This document shows positions 32,943 to 41,140 of a stretch of DNA of 64,000 bases, in pieces (position 1 is the stretch's first letter; every line of letters begins with the position of its first letter). The stretch is from Palsa-465 sp963800475 (GTDB lineage Bacteria; Actinomycetota; Thermoleophilia; Solirubrobacterales; Solirubrobacteraceae). Made by a program: the position numbers and the translations under genes. Location of the stretch: contig CAWDAZ010000002.1 of assembly GCA_963800475.1 (NCBI GenBank), forward strand, positions 1-64,000, read 5' to 3'. The notes under the pieces were generated by a model. The model saw only the letters and a list, made by a program, of their open reading frames with translations. It was not told where the DNA came from and did no database searches.

Positions 32943-34925
32943 GTGCCCGAGGTCGACGCCGGCACCGTGATCGATGGCAGGTACAAGGTCCTGCACCGGC
33001 TCGGCAGCGGTGGGATGGCCGACGTGTTCCTGGCCGAGGACGACCAGCTCGGCCGCAAGGTCGCGCTGAAGCTGCTGCATCGCCGCTTCTCGGAGGACCC
33101 GGGATTCGTCGAGCGCTTCCGGCGCGAGGCCCAGGCCGCGGCCGGCCTCCAGCATCCCAACGTCGTCAGCGTCTATGACCGCGGCGCGTACGACGGCACC
33201 TACTACATCGCGATGGAGTACGTCCCCGGGCGCTCGCTCAAGCAGGTGATCCGCGACGACGCGCCGCTCGACCCGGTGCGCGCGATCGAGATCACGCTCC
33301 AGATCCTCAAGGCCGCACGGTTCGCCCACCGTCACGGCGTGATCCACCGCGACCTGAAGCCGCACAACGCGATCGTCGACGAGTCCGGCCACGTCAAGGT
33401 CACGGACTTCGGGATTGCCCGCGCCGGCGCGTCGGACATGACCGAGACCGGCTCGATCATGGGGACCGCCCAGTACCTGTCCCCCGAGCAGGCCCAGGGG
33501 CACGCCGTCAGCGCGTCGTCGGATCTGTACTCGGTTGGGGTCGTGCTGTACGAGATGCTCACCGGCCACGTTCCGTTCGACGCCGAGGCGGCGGTGACGA
33601 TCGCGCTCAAGCACGTGTCCGAGGCGCCCACGGCGCCCACCCGCATCAACCCCCGGATCCCGCCGGAGCTCGAGCAGGTCGTGCTGTGGACGCTGAACAA
33701 GGACCCGGCCGACCGGCCCAAGGACGCCGACGAGCTGATCGCCGCACTGGAGTCGGCTCGCCGCTCGATCCTCTCGGGGAGTCCCGGTGAGCGGACGGCG
33801 TCGATGGCGGCTGTGGGTGCTGGGGCGGTCTTGGCGGCTGGGATGGAGCCTCCAGTCGCCGATCGCGCGAAAACGGCGTCTGAAGGCTCCACCCCACCGC
33901 CCGGCGAGACGACCTATCCGCCCGCCCTCTACGAGGACGGGGGAGTGCCGCCAGAAACGCCCGGTAGCGAGGAGGAGCAGAAGCGGAAGCTATGGCGCGA
34001 TCCGTGGCTATGGGTGGCGGTGGTCCTCGCGCTGTTGCTGGCCGGCGGGGCCGCCGCCTACTTCCTGACGAAGTCCACGCCGCAGGTCGTGGTTCCGAAC
34101 GTGATCAACCAGCAGCTCCCGATCGCCCGCACGATCCTTCAGAACGAGGGCTTCCAGATCAACGTCACCCAGCAGACGAGCAACGCGCCGCCCCAGACGG
34201 TGATCGCCGAGATCCCGGCCGGGGGGACCAAAACGGACAAGGGCTCGACGGTCAATCTGACCGTGTCCTCCGGACCGGCCTCGGTGAACGTCCCGTCGGT
34301 GGTCGGCGAGACTGAAGCCCAGGCGCGCAAGGCGCTTGCAAAGGCGGGTCTCAAGGTCGGGCGGACGATCACGCAGACCAGCGATCAGTTCGCGGCGGGG
34401 ACCGTGATCGACACGAGCCCGTCGGCGGGCCAGCCGGTCCCGTCGGGCTCCATGGTCACGCTGGTCGTCTCTTCGGGGAAGGCCAAGGTGAACGTGCCTG
34501 ACGTCACCGGCCAAACCCAGCAGGCGGCGAGCTCGATCCTCGTCAACGCCGGCTTCAGGGTCGGGACGATCACTCAGCAGCAGACCGCCAGCTCGCGTGC
34601 CGGGACGGTGGTCAGCCAGAGTCCGAGCGGCGGCACATCCGAGGTCCCGGGCTCGTCGGTGAACCTCGTGATCGCGCAGACGCCGACAACGGCGAACGTC
34701 CCGAACGTGGTCGGCGACACCGCCGCGCAGGCGTCGAGCGCGCTCCAGGCGGCCGGATTCAGCGTCGCGCAGACGACCAAGACCGTGACTGACAAGAGCA
34801 AGAACGGGATCGTCATCTCGCAGAACCCGAACGGCGGGACCGCCAACAAGGGCAGCACGGTGACAATCGTCGTGGGGAAGGCCGCCTCGGGCCCGACCGG
34901 CCCGACCGGACCCACCGGCCCGTGA
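32943..34925 (+). CDS. pknB: PASTA-domain Ser/Thr kinase PknB
   Basis: This 660-residue receptor kinase has a catalytic domain (about 1-275) with RLGSGGMADVFLAED, HRDLKPHNAIV, TDFGIARAG and LSPEQAQG. A transmembrane helix lies near 355-378 (AVVLALLLAGGAAAYFL). Four extracellular PASTA repeats follow, each opening with VPNV/VPSV/VPDV, which bind muropeptides or lipid II. The protein ends in a short collagen-like GPTGPTGPTGP tail. GTG 32943 follows the pbpA stop by one base, and its own stop overlaps ddl. It controls cell-wall growth and division. Confidence 0.95.
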   Translation: MPEVDAGTVIDGRYKVLHRLGSGGMADVFLAEDDQLGRKVALKLLHRRFSEDPGFVERFRREAQAAAGLQHPNVVSVYDRGAYDGTYYIAMEYVPGRSLKQVIRDDAPLDPVRAIEITLQILKAARFAHRHGVIHRDLKPHNAIVDESGHVKVTDFGIARAGASDMTETGSIMGTAQYLSPEQAQGHAVSASSDLYSVGVVLYEMLTGHVPFDAEAAVTIALKHVSEAPTAPTRINPRIPPELEQVVLWTLNKDPADRPKDADELIAALESARRSILSGSPGERTASMAAVGAGAVLAAGMEPPVADRAKTASEGSTPPPGETTYPPALYEDGGVPPETPGSEEEQKRKLWRDPWLWVAVVLALLLAGGAAAYFLTKSTPQVVVPNVINQQLPIARTILQNEGFQINVTQQTSNAPPQTVIAEIPAGGTKTDKGSTVNLTVSSGPASVNVPSVVGETEAQARKALAKAGLKVGRTITQTSDQFAAGTVIDTSPSAGQPVPSGSMVTLVVSSGKAKVNVPDVTGQTQQAASSILVNAGFRVGTITQQQTASSRAGTVVSQSPSGGTSEVPGSSVNLVIAQTPTTANVPNVVGDTAAQASSALQAAGFSVAQTTKTVTDKSKNGIVISQNPNGGTANKGSTVTIVVGKAASGPTGPTGPTGP

Positions 34926-35944
34926 CCTCGCTGCGGGTGGCCGTGCTCGGCGGCGGCCGGTCGTCCGAGCACGACGTGTCGCTGGCCTCCGCCGCCTCGA
35001 TCCGCGACGGCCTGCGGGAGGCGGGCCACGATCCGATCCCGATCGAGATCGACCGTGACGGCGTGTGGCACCGCGACGGCGAGCTGCTGTCGCTCGAGCC
35101 GGGCCGCGGCCTCGCCGGGGCCGACGTGGCGTTTCCCGCCCTGCACGGGCCATTCGGCGAGGACGGAACCATTCAGGGGCTGCTCGAGTGCCTCGACGTC
35201 CCGTACGTCGGCGCGGGCGTCCTGTGCTCCGCGCTGTGCATGGACAAGGTGACCTTCAAGGAGCTGATGGGGCGCCACGGGGTGCCGCAGGTGGACTACC
35301 GGGCGGTCCGCGCCGAGCAGCTGGGGTCCGACCGCGAGGCGACCCTCGCCTCGCTCGAGCCGCTCGGGCTGCCCGTGTTCGTGAAGCCGGCGCGGCTCGG
35401 CTCGTCGGTCGGGATCGGCCGGGTCGCTGAGGCGGCGTCGCTGGCGGGCGCGCTCGATGCGGCGTTCGAGCACGATCCGCTGGCGATCGTCGAGGCGGCC
35501 TCGAGCGGGCTGGAGGTCGAGTGCTCGGTACTCGGCAACCGCGACCCGGTCGCCTCGCTGCCCGGTGAAATCGTGCTCTCGAGCCGGGACGGGGGCTGGT
35601 ACGACTACGAGGCCAAGTACACCCCCGGCGGGATGCGGCTGGTCGTCCCGGCGCGTGTCTCGGAACCGACGCTCGAGCGGGTCCGCGAGCTCGCGCTCAC
35701 CACCTTCCGGCTGGTCGACTGTTCGGGGCTGGCGCGGATCGACTTCTTCGTCGAGGGGGAGAGCGCCGCCGAAGGCGGTGGTCGTGTGCTCGTCAACGAG
35801 CTCAACACGATGCCCGGCTTCACCTCGACGAGTGTGTTTGCCTCACTGTTCGAGGCCACCGGCGTCGGCTACCCGGAGCTGCTCGACCGGCTGCTGGAGC
35901 TCGCGCTGGAGCGGCACGAGCAGCAGCAGGCGCTCCGGTTCTGA
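34922..35944 (+). CDS. ddl: D-alanine--D-alanine ligase
   Basis: This 340-residue ATP-grasp enzyme makes the D-Ala-D-Ala dipeptide of peptidoglycan. Motifs are AVLGGGRSSEHDVSLASA, FPALHGPFGEDGTIQG, FVKPARLGSSVGIGRV and LARIDFFVEG followed by VNELNTMPGFTSTSVF. GTG 34922 overlaps the pknB stop (GTGA), placing precursor synthesis in the same transcript as the wall-sensing kinase. It ends the rightward cell-wall cluster. The 33-bp gap to the convergent gene holds no obvious terminator. Confidence 0.94.
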   Translation: MTSLRVAVLGGGRSSEHDVSLASAASIRDGLREAGHDPIPIEIDRDGVWHRDGELLSLEPGRGLAGADVAFPALHGPFGEDGTIQGLLECLDVPYVGAGVLCSALCMDKVTFKELMGRHGVPQVDYRAVRAEQLGSDREATLASLEPLGLPVFVKPARLGSSVGIGRVAEAASLAGALDAAFEHDPLAIVEAASSGLEVECSVLGNRDPVASLPGEIVLSSRDGGWYDYEAKYTPGGMRLVVPARVSEPTLERVRELALTTFRLVDCSGLARIDFFVEGESAAEGGGRVLVNELNTMPGFTSTSVFASLFEATGVGYPELLDRLLELALERHEQQQALRF

Positions 35945-35977
35945 GCGACGCCGCCCGCCCGTGACGCGGGGTCCGGG

Positions 35978-37471
35978 CTACCGGTACAGCGTGATCTCGG
36001 CGATCGACAGCTGCTCGTGGCCGCCGAGGCTCGTGATCCAGACGAGGTAGTAGCGGTACGTCTGGCCCTGGGTGCTGAGCGGGACCGTGGTGGTCCTGCC
36101 GACCGCCGTCGGTGAGGAGATCTGCGTCCAGCCGTTGCCCGGGGGCGCCTTCGGCGGCGGGTTGTCGTTGCGCGCATAGACGACCGCCGTGAACCCCGGC
36201 GTCGCGTCGCTGATCCGCAGCTCGCGGGCGACGACGCCCGGGTTCGCGTTCACGTAGATGCCGGTCCCCGCCTTGTCGAGCTTGCGGTCGTAGTAGTGCT
36301 GGGTGTCCCAAAGGGTGTTGAGCTGGTTGTCGATTGCGAGCCCCGCGTTGGGCGCCTCCTCGAGCGGGCTTCCGAGCGGGTTGAAGCCCTGCGCGCAGCT
36401 CTGGCACAGACTCACCGCGACCAGGCCGCGCTGCGGTGCCTTGGCCGCCGGCGTGCCGGTGCCGTGGTGGGTCCTCGTCACCAGCCACGCGACCCCACCG
36501 CCGATCAGGATCACCGCGAGTGCCAGCGCGAGCAGCGCGAACAACCGGTGGCGGAGCCGGAACGGGACACGGCGCTGCGCCCCGGCAGGGAGCGTGCGCA
36601 GCACGGCGGTCACCTCACCGGTCGCGCTGCCGGCGCGAGCGGTCTCGATCGCGAGCACGTCCTCGAGGTCCGCGATCAGCTCGGCGTCGTTCGCGTACCG
36701 GTCCTCGAGCTGTTTCGCGGTGGCGCGGTCGATCACCGCGGCCAGCGCCGCCGAGACCTCGGGCCGCCTGAGCTGGATGTCGGGAAGCTCCTCGCGGACG
36801 TGCTTCATCGCGACCGCCACCTGGGTCTCCCCTTTGAACGGAACGTCGCCGGCGAGCATCTCCCACACGACGATCCCCAGCGAGTACAGGTCCGACTGGC
36901 CGGTGACCGGCCGACCGAGCGCCTGCTCGGGCGACACGTAGTCGGTCGTGCCCAGCACGCGCCCGTCGGCCGTCAGCCCGTCCTCCTCCAGCGTGCGCGC
37001 GATTCCGAAGTCCGTCACCTTCGCCGACCCCTCCTCGTCGACCAGGACATTCTGCGGCTTGACGTCGCGGTGAACGATGTGGCGGGCATGGGCGGCGCCG
37101 AGCGCCCTGGCGATCTCGATCGCGTACGCGACCGCCTCCGCGATCGGCAGTCGTCCGACGCGCCGGATCCGCGCCTTGAGCGTCTCCCCCTCGACGTACT
37201 CGAACACGATGTACGGCCGGCCCTCGTCCTCGCCGGCGTCGATCACGCCGACGATGTGCGGGTGCGAGAGCTGCGCGACCGCCCGCGCCTCGCGCCGGAA
37301 GCGCTCGAGCTGGTCGGAGTCGCTGGCGACCTCCCGGTTCATCAGCTTGACTGCGACGTCCCGCTGGAGCGTGACGTCGAGCGCGCAGTACACCGTCGAC
37401 ATCCCCCCAGCGCCGATCCGGGAGTCGAGCCGGTAGCGACCGTTGAGGGTGGTGCCGAGCAGTGTGCTCAT
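35978..37471 (-). CDS. Ser/Thr protein kinase with discoidin-like extracellular domain
   Basis: This 497-residue protein has a Hanks kinase domain (RIGAGGMSTVYCALD, HRDVKPQNVLV, TDFGIARTL, SPEQALGRP), a transmembrane helix near residues 312-335 (LFALLALALAVILIGGGVAW) and a C-terminal domain of about 145 residues. That domain (DNQLNTLWDTQHYYDR, GIYVNANPGVVARELRISD, TYRYYLVWITSLGG) resembles an F5/8 type C (discoidin-like) carbohydrate-binding fold. It could sense a surface glycan. The neighbour uppP is read in the same direction 18 bases upstream, so lipid-carrier recycling and this kinase may be co-expressed. Confidence 0.85.
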   Translation of the reverse strand: MSTLLGTTLNGRYRLDSRIGAGGMSTVYCALDVTLQRDVAVKLMNREVASDSDQLERFRREARAVAQLSHPHIVGVIDAGEDEGRPYIVFEYVEGETLKARIRRVGRLPIAEAVAYAIEIARALGAAHARHIVHRDVKPQNVLVDEEGSAKVTDFGIARTLEEDGLTADGRVLGTTDYVSPEQALGRPVTGQSDLYSLGIVVWEMLAGDVPFKGETQVAVAMKHVREELPDIQLRRPEVSAALAAVIDRATAKQLEDRYANDAELIADLEDVLAIETARAGSATGEVTAVLRTLPAGAQRRVPFRLRHRLFALLALALAVILIGGGVAWLVTRTHHGTGTPAAKAPQRGLVAVSLCQSCAQGFNPLGSPLEEAPNAGLAIDNQLNTLWDTQHYYDRKLDKAGTGIYVNANPGVVARELRISDATPGFTAVVYARNDNPPPKAPPGNGWTQISSPTAVGRTTTVPLSTQGQTYRYYLVWITSLGGHEQLSIAEITLYR

Positions 37472-37489
37472 CGATATCCGTATTTTGCG

Positions 37490-38308
37490 CTACCGCGAGG
37501 CTCTTGAAGCCCGGACCCTGACGAAGATGATCGCGGCCAGGGCAGACCGATAGATCGCGTAGGGCAGCAGCGACCGATCGCGCTCGACCTGGCGGATCAG
37601 CCACGTGGAGGCCAGCGTCGAGGCGAACGACGCGGCGGCCCCGGCCGCGAGCGCCCGGCGCGCGTCCGCGTCCACGCCGCGACGCGCCAGCCGCAGCCCC
37701 TTCAGCGCCGTCGCCCCGCCGATCACGGGGAGTGCGACGTGCCGCGAGAGCCGGTTCGCGTCCTCGCGGGTGAACCGTCTCCACCGGGCCGCTGCCAGGG
37801 TCGCCCCGTTGCGCGACACGCCCGGCACCAGCGCGCACGCCTGCGCGGCGCCGAGCCACAGCGCGTCGGCGGCGCTCGCTTGCTCGTGGCGGCGGTCCTG
37901 CGGGCTCCGGTCGGCGAGCGCCATCAGCGCCGAGCCGGCCAACAGCCCAGCCGCGACAGTGCCCGGCGTGCCGAGCCGCGCCTCGATCGGCCGCTCGAGC
38001 GCGTACCCGACGAGCGCGGGCGGCGCGAACGACAGCGCCAGCAGCGTGATCCGCCGCCGGTCGAGACCTCTGAGCGTGTCCCCGACTTCGCGACGCAGCG
38101 TGATCAGCAACGCCGCCGCGGTACCCGCGTGGAGTGCGACCTCGAAGGACTTCCGGAACTCCTCGTCGAGCTCGACGTACCGCCAGCCGAGCAGCCACGG
38201 GATCACCGCGACGTGGCCCGACGAGGAGATCGGCAGCAGCTCGGCGGGGCCGTGCAGTGCACCGAGCGCGAGCGCCTGCCGGACGCGGAGACTATTTCGA
38301 GACGGCAT
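37490..38308 (-). CDS. uppP: Undecaprenyl-diphosphatase UppP (BacA)
   Basis: This 272-residue polytopic membrane enzyme regenerates undecaprenyl phosphate from the diphosphate for peptidoglycan and glycan synthesis; it also confers bacitracin tolerance. The two family motifs are present: ELLPISSSGHVAVIP near residue 22-36 and LVPGVSRNGATLAAARW near 160-176 (family PGxSRSG). ATG 38308 overlaps the end of the DedA gene by 17 bases. The gene fits the surrounding wall and glycan functions. Confidence 0.92.
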   Translation of the reverse strand: MPSRNSLRVRQALALGALHGPAELLPISSSGHVAVIPWLLGWRYVELDEEFRKSFEVALHAGTAAALLITLRREVGDTLRGLDRRRITLLALSFAPPALVGYALERPIEARLGTPGTVAAGLLAGSALMALADRSPQDRRHEQASAADALWLGAAQACALVPGVSRNGATLAAARWRRFTREDANRLSRHVALPVIGGATALKGLRLARRGVDADARRALAAGAAASFASTLASTWLIRQVERDRSLLPYAIYRSALAAIIFVRVRASRASR

Positions 38309-38945
38309 CCACGGCCGGACGCGAGCGCCCCTTGCCGCGTGCGCGGCGCACGATCAGGAACACGACCGCGAGCAGGATCAGGGCCGCGACCGCGTAATCC
38401 GCGTACTCGAGGTGGTTGCGCCAGGTCTGCCAGTCGTGGCCGACCTCCCGCCCGAGCAGCCCGAGCCCCGTCATCCACACGATCGAGCCGATCACCGCGA
38501 ACGTGATGAATTTCGCGAAATGCATCTCCGCGACGCCGGCGGCGTACGGGAACGCCGCCCGCCCGAGCGGGATCAGCCGCGAGACCGCGATCACCGGCGC
38601 GCCGTACCGCTCGAACCAGCGGTGCGCGCGGGCGATTCGAGCGGGGCTGACGTGGAGCTTCGAGTGGCTCTCGGTAAGCGCCTCGCTGGCCCGGTAACCG
38701 ATCAGATACGCGATCGACGCGCCGATCGTGTCGCCCACGATTCCCGCGATGATCACCCCGAGCAGGGTCAGGTGCCCCTGGTAGACGTTGAAGCCCGCGA
38801 ACAGCATTGTGGGCTCAGTGCCGGGAAGCCCGATCACGCCGGAGCTGGCGCACATCAGCGCGACTCCCGCGTAGCCGAGATCCCCGATCACGTGGGTCGC
38901 CAGGTTCACGACCGGCGCGGTCAGCGAGGCGAGGAGGACAGGCAA
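38292..38945 (-). CDS. DedA-family membrane protein
   Basis: This 217-residue protein has four to five transmembrane segments and the DedA motifs GTEPTMLFAGF, GDTIGASIAYLIGY, WFERYGAPVIAVSRLIPLGR and FAKFITFAVIGSIVW. Members of this superfamily include undecaprenyl-phosphate flippases, which fits its overlap with uppP; this role is inferred. The start is TTG 38945. A TACGCT hexamer ends seven bases before it and no ribosome site is visible, so a leaderless transcript is likely. Confidence 0.87.
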   Translation of the reverse strand: MPVLLASLTAPVVNLATHVIGDLGYAGVALMCASSGVIGLPGTEPTMLFAGFNVYQGHLTLLGVIIAGIVGDTIGASIAYLIGYRASEALTESHSKLHVSPARIARAHRWFERYGAPVIAVSRLIPLGRAAFPYAAGVAEMHFAKFITFAVIGSIVWMTGLGLLGREVGHDWQTWRNHLEYADYAVAALILLAVVFLIVRRARGKGRSRPAVDAVSK

Positions 38946-39008
38946 GTGGCCTAGCGTACCGAGCGTCGGGATTACTTCCCGGGCCCGATTAGTGTTTCCT
39001 CACCGATC

Positions 39009-40094
39009 GTGCCAGTCGCGCTGTTCGACACCGAGGCGCAGCTCGAACCGCTGCGGGCGCAGATCCAAGCGCGCGTAGTCAGTGTCGTGAACGGCGGCCG
39101 CTACATCCTCGGTCCCGAGCTGAGGGCGTTCGAGCAGGAGCTGGCTGACTACCTCGGCGTGCGCCACGTGATCGGCGTCGGCAACGGGACCGATGCGATC
39201 ACAATCGCGCTGCGGGCGCTCGGGGTCGAGCCCGGCGAGGACGTGGTCGTGCCCTCGTTCACCTTCTATGCGACCGCCGAGGCGATCGCGAGCTTCGGCG
39301 CCAGACCGGTGTTCTGCGACGTCGACCCGCTGACCCGCAATGTGACACCCGACACCGTCCGTGCCGCGCTGACACCACGCACCAAGGCGATCGTCGCGGT
39401 CGACCTGTTCGGCTGCCCCGCTCCGGTCCCGGCGCTGCGCGAGCTCGGGTTGCCGGTGCTCGAGGACGCCGCCCAGGCGATGGGCGCTCGCCTTGACGGG
39501 CGGCACGCGGGAGCGCTCGGTGACGCCGCCACGATTTCGTTCTATCCGTCCAAGAACCTGCCGTGCCTTGGGGACGGCGGCGCGATCACGACCGACGACG
39601 ACGCCGTTGCCGAGCTCGCCCGAGCACTTCGCTTCCACGGCTCGCGGGATAAGGAGACGTTCGACCACGTCGGCTACAACTCGCGCCTCGACGAGCTCCA
39701 GGCGGCGATCCTGCGAGTGCTGCTGCCCGAGCTCGACCGGTGGTCGGACGGCCGGCGCGCGACCGCGGGCGCGTACGCCGAGGCCGGGCTCAGCGCCTAC
39801 GTGACGCTGCCCGGTGTCCCGGAAATCGCGGAGCCCGCCTGGCACCTGTTCGTGGTCACCCATCCCCGCGCCGACGAGCTCCGCACGGCCCTGAACGAGG
39901 CCGGCATCCAGTCGAGGAGCTACTACCGCGTGCCACTGCACCTGCAGCCCGCGATGGCGGGCTGCGCGGTCGCGGGCGAGTTGCCCGCGACGCTCGAGCT
40001 CGCGCGCACCAACCTGGCGCTGCCGATGGGGCCGACGCTCACCGCCGAGCAGGTCGGCGAGGTGGTCGCGGCCGTGTCGTCGGCGCTCGCATGA
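39009..40094 (+). CDS. DegT/DnrJ/EryC1-family sugar aminotransferase
   Basis: This 361-residue PLP enzyme aminates a nucleotide-linked keto sugar. Motifs are VGNGTDAITIALRALG, VPSFTFYATAEAI, VLEDAAQAMGARLDG and ISFYPSKNLPCLGDGGAI, whose lysine forms the internal aldimine, and GYNSRLDELQAAIL. GTG 39009 starts the protein. The stop overlaps the next gene (ATGA), a DUF354 protein, implying a joint pathway. The product would feed a surface glycan; the exact sugar cannot be told. Confidence 0.88.
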   Translation: MPVALFDTEAQLEPLRAQIQARVVSVVNGGRYILGPELRAFEQELADYLGVRHVIGVGNGTDAITIALRALGVEPGEDVVVPSFTFYATAEAIASFGARPVFCDVDPLTRNVTPDTVRAALTPRTKAIVAVDLFGCPAPVPALRELGLPVLEDAAQAMGARLDGRHAGALGDAATISFYPSKNLPCLGDGGAITTDDDAVAELARALRFHGSRDKETFDHVGYNSRLDELQAAILRVLLPELDRWSDGRRATAGAYAEAGLSAYVTLPGVPEIAEPAWHLFVVTHPRADELRTALNEAGIQSRSYYRVPLHLQPAMAGCAVAGELPATLELARTNLALPMGPTLTAEQVGEVVAAVSSALA

Positions 40095-41098
40095 GGATCT
40101 GGATCGACTTGACGAACTCGCCCCACGTGGTCGTGATGCGACCGCTGATCGCCGAGCTGCGGGCGCGCGGCCATGACGTCGAGGTGACCGCGCGCGACTT
40201 CGCCCAGACGCTGGGCCTGTGCGAGCGATTCGGGATCGCGTGCACGCCGATCGGCCGTCATCGAGGCGCCGGCGTCGGCGCGAAGGCGATCGGCCTCGTG
40301 GCGCGCTCGCTCGAGCTCGCCAGGTGGGGCCGCGGGCGCGGATTCGACGTGGCGCTGGGGCACGGCTCGAACGACGTGACCGTCGCCGCGGCGCTGCTGC
40401 GGATCCGATCGGCGACGATGTTCGACTACGAGTGGGCGGTCGTCCAGCACAACGTCAACTGCCGCCTCGCGCGCGCCGTGGTCGTCCCCGACGCGATCCC
40501 TGCCGAGCGGCTGTACCGGTATGGGGCGCGCGGCAAGCTCCGGCCGTTCCCGGGACTGAAGGAGGAGTACTACCTGGCCGACTTCGAGCCCGACCCGGCG
40601 GTGCTCGGCGAGCTCGGTCTCGACCGGGCGGAGCCGATCGCGGTCGTGCGAACTCCGCCCGTGGTGTCGCTCTACCACCGCTTCGAGAATGACCTGTTCG
40701 CGCAGGTGCTGGGGCGGCTGCGCGGCACCCAGACGGTCGTGCTCCCCCGGACCGACCAGCAGCGACAGGAGCTGGTCCGCGGCGGCGGCCTGACCGTGCC
40801 CGAGCGAGCGATCGACGCGCAGTCGCTGGTCGCGTTCGCGGACCTGGTCGTGTCCGCGGGCGGCACGATGAACCGCGAGGCGGTCGCGCTCGGAACCCCG
40901 GTTTTCACCGTGTTCGAGGGGCGGATGGGAGCGGTCGACGAGCAGCTGATCGCCGACGGGCGGCTGCGCCGGCTCCAGAGCGCCGAGCAGGTGCGGCTCG
41001 ACAAGCGCTCCGATCAGGCGCGGACGCCGCGCACCCGCCGCGACCCTGGCGTGCTGGTCGATCTGCTGCTCACGGCGCGCGATTCGAAACTTGATTGA
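40091..41098 (+). CDS. DUF354 glycosyltransferase-like protein
   Basis: This 335-residue protein begins MRIWIDLTNSPHVVVMRPLI, the DUF354 signature, and continues with ELRARGHDVEVTARDFAQT, VALGHGSNDVTVAA and ADLVVSAGGTMNREAVALGTP. That is the layout of a GT-B fold with a C-terminal donor-binding lobe. Archaeal and bacterial DUF354 proteins occur in glycan clusters; the activity is unproven. ATG 40091 overlaps the DegT stop, so the pair is coupled. It may use or modify the aminosugar made by the upstream enzyme. Confidence 0.8.
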   Translation: MRIWIDLTNSPHVVVMRPLIAELRARGHDVEVTARDFAQTLGLCERFGIACTPIGRHRGAGVGAKAIGLVARSLELARWGRGRGFDVALGHGSNDVTVAAALLRIRSATMFDYEWAVVQHNVNCRLARAVVVPDAIPAERLYRYGARGKLRPFPGLKEEYYLADFEPDPAVLGELGLDRAEPIAVVRTPPVVSLYHRFENDLFAQVLGRLRGTQTVVLPRTDQQRQELVRGGGLTVPERAIDAQSLVAFADLVVSAGGTMNREAVALGTPVFTVFEGRMGAVDEQLIADGRLRRLQSAEQVRLDKRSDQARTPRTRRDPGVLVDLLLTARDSKLD

Positions 41099-41140
41099 GC
41101 AGCAGGTGTTACGGGCACGGTGAGCTATCTGGGAGGCCTG

